A stretch of 64,000 nucleotides of DNA. Origin: Tetranychus cinnabarinus (taxonomy: Eukaryota; Arthropoda; Arachnida; Trombidiformes; Tetranychidae). The translations under genes and the position numbers were made by a program. Under the pieces are notes generated by a model, which did not search any database, had not been told where the DNA came from, and saw only the letters and a list, made by a program, of their open reading frames with translations. Shown piece after piece: positions 14,701-26,700 of the stretch. Location of the stretch: positions 7,145,001 through 7,209,000 of the forward strand of contig WHVY01000002.1 in assembly GCA_022266195.1 (NCBI GenBank), read 5' to 3'. The stretch's first letter is position 1, and every line of letters starts with the position of its first letter.

Positions 14701-17700
14701 TGATAACTTGGCAATTCTGTTCAGTTAAAGTGTTTTTTTCCTCTTTTTTCTGTTCTTCTACTTTTCCAGCATTTCATCTTCAACAGGGAATATCCTTTTG
14801 TTGAGCCTTTTTTTAGCACACTAAGCGTCTCAAGAGCATCGTACTCAGCCTATTTCATCTTTATCATTACTTTGGTTTACTTTTTTTCCTTCTTTCAAGT
14901 TCCTTGTATCCTTTCGCAATTTAACTCTACCTTTACTTTCAATATCATGTCTTGGACTTTCAATGTTTCAAGTTTATCATGCTAATGGATCATGTTACCC
15001 TGAACAGTCTTTGGCCTTTTCTTTTTTTCTCATTTTCTTTTCAGTTCTAAAAATTGACTTTTGATGAAATTCATTTTAATTGATTTTCGTCCAAGAAAAC
15101 ATTTTTTACTTTCAGATTGAATCTCAATTAAAAATGTTAATCAAATCTTCTTTTTCCATGTAATCACATTGAAAAACCAATGTTTGCATCAAGAATTTAA
15201 ATTGAAGAAGAAGATGAAAAATGTGGAAAAAGATTGTCCATCCAAATAAACGCATTTCATTCTGATTTCTGGAGTCAAAGTGATTCTAATGCAGTCATAT
15301 TTAGGTTATTGGCTTTTCCATGTAAAAGGTTTGGAGGAAAGGGAAAATCGAGATTAACATTTGTCCATCAAAAATTGAAATTTGTTCTCATTCCTCAATT
15401 GAATGGATAGTTTCACGTTTTCAAGGTAAACAGTTTTCATCATGTTGAGACAAGTCAATCTTGCCATTTCATCTCTTGCAGTTGCCAATGTTTAATAAAT
15501 GTCATTCCTTGCAATGATTGAGAATAGATTTGTACAGTTTTCCTTCATCAATGATATTCAATCAGAATGTCCTGGGATTTGACATTTTTTCCTAAAGATT
15601 TTGAGTTGCTGTTTGAGATCAGGTTTTACCTTTCAATATTGACATGATGATACCAAATATTCAAGGTAAATGTTTTCTCATGTCATTCGATGAAATGGTA
15701 AAAGAAATTAAAATGAATTGGAAATTAAGTTAATGTGATAATTGGCTGAAAAAAGGAAGAAATATTAATCTGAGAAATTCATGCTGTTCCATTAGAAATT
15801 CACTCGAATGATGAAAATAAATTTGCTTGAGAGTCAGAACTGAACTATGGAATTGAGCATTCTCATAGAAACTGGGAATCAAAATAAATGCAGATTCGAT
15901 GATAACTTTTGGTAACTCAAATCTTTTTTAAACGCTGTGTCTATTAACATGAAAACAAATGAGTTTTGCTGTCATCTAAACCAGTCTTTTTGCGCTTTCA
16001 GCTTCAATCATATCGAGTCACGAAAGTTTTCATCCATTTCAAGTTGAGTAAGAACTTCAGTTGTATCAGTTGAAATTGTTCAATCGTTTTTCTGACCATT
16101 ATTACCTGTCATGTTGATGATGTGCAAGAAATGCAATCGAAAAAACTTTCAGATTTAAAACTAAAATCAATTAAAGCAGAAATTTCTGACTCTCGTAGTT
16201 GATATCTTAATGCAAAATGCTTATATTGAAATGCATAAATGAATAATGAATTAGCGAAATAGTTTCGATGATTCTTCGGATACTTTCATTGTTCCAATTT
16301 GCATAAACATTATGGAACTAAGATTAAACTCATTCAATAGCTTTGCAAATTGTCTTATTTCATCTCTTTATTTGTACTCCAATATCAATCGAATGCTTAA
16401 AATCTGCAAGGAAAATGTTTAATATTGAAATTCAGACTATCATGAGTTCAAAAATTTAGGACTAATATTGATGTAAATTACGCAGTTAACTGGATTCAGT
16501 TTAACCCTCAAACCTTTTTCGTATTCTTGAATCTCCTGAACCTCTGTTTTTCTGAATTATTTTGGTACGCGATCACGTCACTATCCTTTAGTTAACCTGA
16601 AAATGTTTTCATCGGATGAGTCTCAAGTCTGCCCTTGAACAAAATCCAAGGCAGATATTTATTGCGAACGAGTTGAAAATTGATTGGCGAAAATGAATCA
16701 AATTTCTGAGCAATTTAGAGGAGTAAATTTTCTTCGACATTGATTCATGATTTGATTTTCCAAGTAAAATGTTTGTTGAGAGAGAGAATATCAAAAATAC
16801 TTTGTAACTGATGAAAAGTCAAGCTGTGCCTAGAATTTCAAAGTAAATTAAAACACAAGAAAAATGTTGCATCAAAATTGAACTAAAACTGAATGCAAGA
16901 CGAACCTGAAAAGGTTACTTTTATTCAACATTTCAACTAATAATACTTTTCTGATAAAACGTTTCAATTTTGAATTGGCACAGAAAGAAGCAAAAAAATC
17001 TTCTCTTTACTGGCGCACCATAAATGGCAGGTGACTGAGCAAACAAATTGGTTGACAAATTGCGAGTCAAAATTTTTACGGTAAAACAATCGAAAGGTAG
17101 AAGAAGAAGCAAAAAGAAATGCAAGAAAAAGAAGAAATTATTCATTGTGAAGGGAGAAAAGTTTCAACATGGAAACAATTTGATTAACAAGGGAATGAAA
17201 GAAACATGAAGAAGAAGAAGAAGACAAATAAAAGCGAAAAAATAAAACGAAGCAAAATGAATGAGCAAAAAGAAAAGGATAAAAGATATTTACAATAATC
17301 AGATACAAGCAACACTTGATAACCATTATCAGCTTACCATTTTCATGTTTATCATTTTTTGTTCAGCAATTTTTATCTCTTTACCAATGTGAGGACAAAC
17401 AAAGTACAATTTCATTTATCCAAAAATATTGGCGAAAAGTGATTCAATAATAAAAACAAAAAGTAATAGGAAAAACATGCAAGAAGAAGGGATTGAAAAA
17501 GAGATTCATTTTTTTACTTTTCCTTCAATTTCATCAATTGCCAATTGGATTAGTTAATTTGTTGCAACTTTATTTTTCATCATTTTTTTCTGGTAAACAA
17601 AAGTGAATTTGCTTTTCTGTTTATTTTCAACTTTTCATCTCATTTTGGGTTGCCTCTTAACTTATAAATCTGCTCAGTTTTCCTGCACTTTGTTCATCTT

Positions 17701-20700
17701 TTAATAACTTTTCAACCCTTTTTTTCCTTTCCCATGTTCACAGATATCTGAGAAGTGTTAAAATAAAGAGTAAATATGGAAAGTCTAATCTAGAGTTTAA
17801 TTTAGATGGAACGCTCAAGTTTGTTGAATTGGATGTTATGAATCTTAACCAGGGAGGAATTTGGGAAAAGGTTTGTATTCTCTTGTTATCTCTATTATTA
17901 TATCATCGTTATTTTTATTACACTGGTTGTCATTATTATGGCAATGAGAAAGAAAAATTGCGGTTCCATGAGAATAATATTATTCCTTGTTGATAAACAT
18001 GATGCAAAGGTAGACAGGGAAGTAGAAGAGAGAAAATTGTAAATGGTTTTCAAATCACAAAACAAAAGACAATTCAATCGATTACAATAATCTTTCAAAA
18101 GGTCATTTCATGCCTTCACCTTTGGTCGATAACATTTGGAAGAAAATTGACATTTCAATCAGTTATCATCTCATTTACATTTAATCATTTCAACTGGAAT
18201 ATCAAAAATTCTGTTGAAACCTTAAGAGTCTTTGACATTAAAATTTAGTTTTTGCTTTCAGAAAGATTTGTAGAAGATATAAAAAATTTTCAAAATCCAT
18301 TGTCGTCTAACTGAAAGTTTAGAACGGTTAGTCAATATTAGAAAATTTCATGAATTGTGGAAATTCTGGAATTTGAACATTTTTTGAATTGGTTTGGGCT
18401 TAATTGTGTCAATTGTTCTCGGAACATCAATTTCACTTCTACAGAATTCTATTAATGAATTGCTAGTTAACTAGAGAAGAGTTAATTTTCTTTGTAAGTT
18501 ATCAATTCCCTGAAGTCGTTTCAAATAATAGAATCTGGAACATCACATGAATCGACCTTTTAAATGCTAACAAATTCACGAACCTTTAACTTTCTCTTCA
18601 TGAATTATTCAAAAAGCACGAAGAAAAGCTGCATTTCACAAAGTGACTTGAACTCTCAAAATTTCTCAACAAGAATCAGTTGAATTATGAAAATTAAATG
18701 TACCGAAATTCTTGATTTCATGATAATTTTTTTACAAAAATACTTTTAATTATTGGGTGCAACCCGAAAGTCTTTGGCCGTTCTTCAATCTTTGGTTTAA
18801 AATTATTAATCAATATAGTTAGATTTATTCAATTGTTTTGATTTTTTCTAAAATAATCAAGCAGTATTGCCTCTTGAATTTGCACCGATTTCATGATTGA
18901 AATTATCGAATAACATACATAAGTTAAATCATAATTTTTTGGAAATTTTCAAATTTCGAATCAAACCGTGTAATAAAACTGCTCAACAATTCATAATTAA
19001 CAAAAATTAGCAGAAATCGAAAACTTGAATCCAGTAATATCACTCCTTAAACTCTAAAATTCTAAACACTACCATTATTTGATTATTCCACCGTAATGAA
19101 AATTTCATTCAACATACAATCTCCATAGAAAAGTTATTTTTACAGTTTTTGAGACTTTTTTCATGATTGGATTTACTAAGCGTTTGCGTTCATTAAAGTT
19201 TCAATTTTCGCTTCCTCTATTTTTTCCACTATCTTCCCTTTCTAGTTCGCGCTTTTTACGGTTTCTCTTTCCTTGATTTAGCTGATCTATGAAACTCTGA
19301 TTATGTTTCCTTTCCCTTGTTTATTCGCTCCTCTCCTTATAACTTCTATGTGCTACTTAAATATTGGCAAGTAAAAGCTAGTTCAATACTCAAACTTGTT
19401 TCATTCCAGAATTCATAATCCCTCTTCGCTGAATTCAAAACTCATACCGCCCCATGTACGAGGATCTGGTGGTTTATCAGTGTCAATTTCTGGCCTAAAG
19501 TTACTTTTATAGTTTCAAGACTTTCTTCATGATTTTATTTACTAAGCGTTTGCGTTCATTTAAGTTTTGATTTTCGCTTTTTCTATTTCTTTCCACCATC
19601 TTTTTCTTTCTCTCCTTTCTTATACTTTCCTTCTCTTTCTATCTTCTAATTCACATTTTTTCCATTGACTCTATCCCTTCTTTCTCCGATTTGTGTTCCT
19701 TTTTACTTGTCTCCTTATAATTTCTATGTGTTACAAGTGCTATTGGCAAGTAAAAAACTAGATTAATACCTTGATTCATTTCAGAATCTGCAATTCAGCC
19801 GTCGCTGAATTCAAAACTCATACTTCCGCATGTACGAGGTTCTGGTGGTTCATCAGTGTCAACTTCTGGTCCAAAGTTAATTTTAAAGTTTTAAGTCTTT
19901 CTTCATGATTGGATTTACTAAGCGTTTGCGTTCATTTAAGTTTTAATTTTCGCCTTTTCTATTTCTTTTTACCATCTTATCTTCCCTTTCTATCTTCCAA
20001 TGCGCGTTTTTTACGTTTTCCTTTTCCCTTCTTTCCCTTCTTGTTCCGATTTGTGTTCCCTTTTCCTTGTTTTTCTACTTGTCTCCTTATAATTTCTATG
20101 TACTACAAATATTGGCAAGTAAAAAACTAGATCAATACCTTACTTCATTACAGAATTCAAAACTCATACCTCCCAAAGTACGACGTTCTGGTGGTTGACC
20201 AGTGTCAACTTCTGGCCCAAAGCTTCTTGCACAGTCTTGTAAATTTTTTTTTTAGATTTTAATAAAAAATGCCATTGAAAACTCTCATGGAAATTGTGAA
20301 AAAATAAAATTTTCTCAGCAATCAAACAGAATCCTTAAATATTTAGACGAGATTAGAAGTTTTCAATTTTTTCATCAGTGATTAAATGGAATTCAAGTTT
20401 CGATTTCTGCAAATTTTCTTAATTATGAATTTTTAATTCTTAATTTAACTTTGGTGAAAATTTTCAAATATGATCAAAATTTAAGTATGTTAATCATGAA
20501 ATTGGGTGCAAATTAAACATTAAGTATCGATTGATATTTTTCGAAGGATAAAACCAATTGGATGCATCTAACTATGTTAATCATTTGAAATCAAATGAAA
20601 AACTGTAAAAGACTTTTTTACTTTACCTAATACTGGGTGACAAATGCTTAAGTAAAGTAAAGGGCTTTAAAAATCTTATTTTTAGTCGATTTCAGTAATG

Positions 20701-23700
20701 CAAAAACAAGAAGAAAGGAATTCGATAAATCACATTTGCAAAGTGAATCACACGGGTGATCACACGACGCAACCTGTCAAGGAATTTGCTTCAAACTGAC
20801 TTCGAGAGTTGGTACGTGTTTTTCATCTTATCTCAGCTGTTATTCATCGGCTTTGTTATCTGATCAAAAATTTAAGCTCCTCTATCAAAGTAGCCAATTT
20901 CGATAAACGATACGATGAACGATACTGTTAAAATAGCCCGCGTGAAAAAAATCCTCATTGCAACCCATATTAAGTCATATCATCGCTCGTTAAGCATTAA
21001 ACTTTGAAATGTGATATATTGAATTCCTTTTTTTCAGATTTCATTCCTGAAAATTTGGAGAAATCGACTGAGAAATGCGATTTTTATCCATTACTTTACT
21101 TGAGCATTTAATTGTCACCCAGTTCAAACTTATATTGAAATTCAGTAATCATTTTTTTCTGCATTCTTCCAGTTGGAACGTAAGTTAGACAAAAATAGAA
21201 AGTCATTTGTCGGAATCACAAGTTTTATCAGCTAATCAAAAGACGCTTTAAGATTTATCAAAGGAAGGCAATAATGTTGAAGGGAAGCTTATTGAAAGTG
21301 TTGAATTTTACAGCAATAATGGGAGTGAATCTTTGAGGAAACATTTGAAGATGATAAAGAAAATAAATTATTTGATTTACAAATGCATCAATATAAATTG
21401 GTGGCAAAAGTTTAGGATATGGAATGCAAGATAATCTTGTAATAGTTGGATAATGATTGGTTAAGTGAAAGAAGAAGAAGAAGAAATAATGTTAAAAAAT
21501 GGTTTTTTTATAAGAAATAGTTGTAAGGATAAAGAAAAATAAAAGTGAAAAAGAATGTGAAACGATTACAGAATGCTTGATAACAATGAGAATGGTTAAA
21601 GTTTTAATGGTATTATTTTTAGATTTGATTTAATATTGTATCATTCTGGCTGATAAACAAACAATTGAATGCAATTGATAAAAAGCTAAACGTGTTTTCA
21701 TCTCGCCATTGTTATCACTTTACTATTGCTTTTCACTATTATCATTATTTTTATTACAATTATTATGTTGCCAATAATCTGTTGTTTATTGATTTTTCAT
21801 ACGACTTGATAGCGACTAATATTGTTTCACATTTTGCGTTATAATCATTTTTATTATTTGCGCACTTTTCAAAACAAATGTCTTTCATCATGAGAATTGA
21901 GACGAAAACTAGATTTTACTTTCAATGAAACATTTTCCTCTTCCTTCCCTTTCCAGATTGGTGTTTGGACTGAGCAAGGTTTGGAAATAAAAGACATCAC
22001 TTGGCCAGCCAATTCTCCGGTTCCACCTCAAGGAGTTCCGGAAAAATTTAGCCTCAAAGTAACCTTTCTGGAGGAACCTCCATTTGTTATAATAATGCCT
22101 CCGGACGAAGAGACTGGAGCTTGTAAAACTAATAAAGCAGTTAGATGTCGTTATGCTCCGGAAGCCCAGTTAATAGGGTAAGTATTGATACTCGATATAA
22201 TCTTGTACTTGCACTGTAAATCAGTTTACGTTTGAAAAAGCCATTCAACTATCAATACCAAATAATGTGTCAATAATGTTGGGTTAAAATGATGCTATCA
22301 AAGTTATCGATTTGTTGTATTTTAAAACATTGTGCATTCCGGTTGATTTGCACAAGAGGATCGTTTAAGGTAATAATTGCTGTTCAAGTTTTGAGGAAAA
22401 TTTTTATGATTACAAGAGAATTCAGAAAAGTGTTTCTGGCAAAAAATCGAACATTTTTTGGAACAGTTAAGATAATTCGAAAGTTTGATATTTTCCATTT
22501 CCAGTTGAAGTCAGAAAAACTTAGATACTTTAATTGCTTTTCATTGAACTTGGAGTCTTGCCATTTGTCAACCTTGGCATATTGAGAAACCTCAAGATGA
22601 TGAGCAAGTTATAATTTCATTAATATTGCTGGTAATGTGATAATCATGAGACCGCTTTCTGTGTTCATTAAGATGAGTTTGATCCTAAAAAAGTATGAGA
22701 TTGCATAAGTTTTGAGCAAGAATTGCAAAAGAAAAATAAACTCCCAGAAAAACTCCCAGAAAATTGATAACTAGAACTCCCAAGAATCTGGATTATTTTA
22801 TAATACATCAGACTAGCACTTGGATTGAACACTTTTTTTATATCTTATAGCAATCCAGACTTGCCAATATCGACTCTATCAATGGTTAACTCCCAGCAAC
22901 ATTGATAGTGAATTTCAATTAAAACTTTTAATTAGTCCTTGCAATGGAAATCCCTGTAAAAGCTGAAACTTTTCAATCCCAGCAGGAGCATTTGCTCATC
23001 TGAAAACATTTGATTCTCATTGGCATAATTGATTGAGAAGTTACTTTATAAGTATAAAGTAATTAAGAAACTCCCTGAGTTACACTGTGCCGCACCCTGT
23101 ATACATAATAACAATAAGTTGATAATATATTGATGCAAGAAGACAAAGAATCGGTGAAAGCAAGAGAAAATTAAGAGAATCTTGAAAAATGGTTAACATG
23201 GTAACGATATGAAGGAAAGCCATTATAAGAATCAAGTTAGTGTTACAAGTTATTTGATATTTTAAGTATGAGCAGTCAGATTAAACATTTTCATGGTAAA
23301 GGCAGGAGAAGAGATGAAATGTAGTAAAAAAACGAGTCTCTTTTGTGGCACAAAAAAGCAACAAAATAACAAGACGAGTATTTATGTCCAAGCATTTTCA
23401 CTCCCAGCAACTGGGAAGGATAATTGGTAAATCTTGACTTTTTGTTTCTTTGCTTTTCCATCCAAATGCAGACATTGTTACTGAAAATTTTGCCTCTTTT
23501 CTCACTCTTTTTCCTTCATTGTAACCATGAAACTTTATGAAATATGAAATGTTTTCGCTTCTTCTTCTTCTTTGTTTATCTTGAACATTTTATATTACGA
23601 TTCCATCATCATCATCATCATATTAATATTATTATTAATATATTTGGCTTTTAACATTTCTCCATCTCTTTACTCAGTACTTTTCCTTGAACATGGTTAA

Positions 23701-26700
23701 GGCTGTTTCATATTGTCTAATATTGGTGATTACATTCTCAAGTCAATAAAATTGAAGTGAAAAATAAGGAAACTGACAGAATGTTGATGATGAAAAAAGA
23801 GACTCATCATTTGTCAAAGACCAATTTAGATGATATATCTGTGTGTGTGTGTGGATGCTTGATAAGTCTGTATTTTGATTCCTTTATCATCATTCTTCTT
23901 GTTTCTCATCTTCATCTTGTTTCATCTTCTTTTACCTTCTGGAAATAGGTCACATTATGTTTATGATTTTATTTGATATTATATGAGTGTGTGGATGTTT
24001 ATAAATAAATACTGTCTAAAGTATTAATTTAACTTCTTTATCTGTTCTGTTTTTTTTTGACTTTTCTTCTTCTTCTTCTCATCATTTCCTTATGATACAG
24101 GGTGAACAAGACTCTTGCTTACAGGAATCCAAATTATTATCGATGTTGCTCTGGTTTTTGTATTGATTTGTTGGAAAAGTTTGCCAACGATCTTCGATTC
24201 TCATATGAACTTAGTCGAGTTGAGGATGGAGCTTGGGGAGTATTAAGTGTAAGTAAACTTCAAGTTTATACCATTAATCTTTGTATTCAATATAATAATC
24301 AACTTGCAACAAGAAATGCTTTTCATTTTTTCTCTTTTCTCTCCTCAACATTTACATAGCTCGAGTTTTCATTATTTTTAAATGCATTTTCATTTGATGT
24401 TCATTGCAATGTTTTGTCAAACTTAAAGTCAATATTTTGGAGACAAAAAATTGACAATTTTGTTGAAAAATGTTTCTTATAAGATAATCTTTCACAACGA
24501 AATGAGTCAAGAAGTGAAATGAAGATGCTTGCCATCATTCATCGATTTAAACTGAACAATCTTCAATCTCGAAATTGTGTTGGTCTAATGATAATTGCTT
24601 AGCAAATTAGCTTCAAGTTTTTTGAGAAAAGGAAACAACTTCTTGAAAACAAATTCGGAAACTTTTTTAAAGCAAATTTTTTATGTCAAAGTTCTAAGTG
24701 AAAGGGATTGGAAAATCTCTCAAATGGTGCGTTCTTTGTAGTGACGCTTTGACTATTTGAAAATCGAAACAGATTTCGTTCGATAATATAGTCGTTTCAA
24801 GTGTGAGATTTATCGTTTCAATCAGACTTTGCACCAATCTTCAGATTAGTTCGCAAAAAACATCCATGAAAATAGATGAAGGTTGATCCGAAATAATCTG
24901 GTTCGTCTTTTGACATAATGAGTCTTTAAAATTCACCTTTAGCATTGACTGAAATGCTTTTAGACTTTTCTATTTCAATTGAAGTTTCGCCTAAAAATAA
25001 CCTAAAGATTAATGCAAAGACTTGTCTAAAGATAATCTTGGTTACCTCTCACCTGGAATCTAGAACGAATGTAATCTATTGATTTTCATTGAAAGCTATT
25101 TTGTGTAACAAAATTAGCGCAAAGTTCGTTGGCAAACTTTACAAGTCAACCCACTCAGTTTTACTCCCAACTTTGATCAACTCTGAAATGTGATGAAACT
25201 TCAGTCGAGTTTAGACATTCAGTCAAACTTCAGTCTTCCTAGCGAAATGCCCTTGAACTTGCATAATGAAAATAATACAAAAATATGTACAAAAAGGTGA
25301 ATCGAAAAGTGTCGAGTTTCTTTTCTGGTAGCAAAAGCAAAAAAAACTGTTGACCTCGTAAATTGATTACAAGTACTTGATTTTTGAAGAGGATTACGAG
25401 GGTAAAGTAGCAATTCTTGATAAGCTTAATTACATTTCTATTTACAGTAACAATTTTCTCAACTTTTTGCATTATTAAGGTTGGCTTATTCAAGTTCAGA
25501 AAAGTTGCCATGAAGAAGCATAAAGAAATGAATGAACAAACTCGACAAAAGTCGACTTTTCCAATGCAAAAAACTCGAGTATTGACAATGAACATTTGAC
25601 CGAAAATAAAAGAGCAAAATCACCTTTTCACTAGAGCTTTGGAAAACTGTCGAAGATGAATTTTCACGTAGTTTCGATCAACAACAATCTCAATCATAAC
25701 CTTCATTGGAAACGTGCTGCGACCATTAGCTTTGTGTAAAACGATAAATTTAATTTTCCAAGTTGATGCACTTTTCACTTAATCTTTAACAATGAGATGT
25801 TTGCTTGTTGAGCAAATTATAGTTGCGCTATTTTCAGCTCAAATTGATACAATAAATTTCATCATGATAAACACACTTTTTGATACTAATGTCATCATTT
25901 TTGATTATAAATAATTAATCTACTGGAGAAGCCAAGGCAAGCCCAAGAAAAGAAAAGACTATTATCATTATTATTCTTCATCATTTTCAGTCTCCCTGTT
26001 GGATTCGGTCTGAGAATTTATTCTCTCTCTCTTTCTGTGACAAAAAGGATAACAAAAAGAATTAAAAATTTATGATGAAAAAAGAATGGGAAAAGGGGCG
26101 AAAAATGGAGCAAAAAATTAGACTAAATTAAATTAGATTGATACAGAAAAGATGGAAACAGAATCTCAAATCTTTAATTTTCTACATTTCAGTTTGCAAC
26201 ATTTTTGGTTGAGGAAAATGTCACAATTTGTTCAACATGCAACATCAAAGATGAATTGAATATCTTGGAAATGTTGGAACAAAATTTCGAGACTCTTTTT
26301 GTACACTTTTTAATACCTTTTGGTGTCTTCGGAACCATTAACGTTTCAAGAAATCTTCTTCTCTTATTGTTATTACTACTTTTCAAGGCTGTACAATTTT
26401 GATGATAATATTAATGATAATATCACTTATTTTACTTTTTTACATCTTTTTTTTTCTTCGTCAACTTTACTTCTCATATTAAAATTGATAATAATATCTT
26501 TTGCACTCCCAGAAGCGAGGCAATTTAATTCACTTAAAGTGTTTATTTAAGGAAGGAAATAATATCTTGATATTGTAAATATAATATTATTCATTCATCC
26601 AAGCAATGGTTAACACTGAGTTGCTTAAGTGTCTGTTAGCAAAAGGTTGATAAAAGTTATTTTTCGTCAATGTTTCAACTTATTAAGAATTGGCCAATTA

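Noticed and set aside
25219..25600. Overlapping open frames on both strands in the receptor intron
   Set aside because: Translations are low in complexity with no family signal. AT-rich introns yield such frames by chance.
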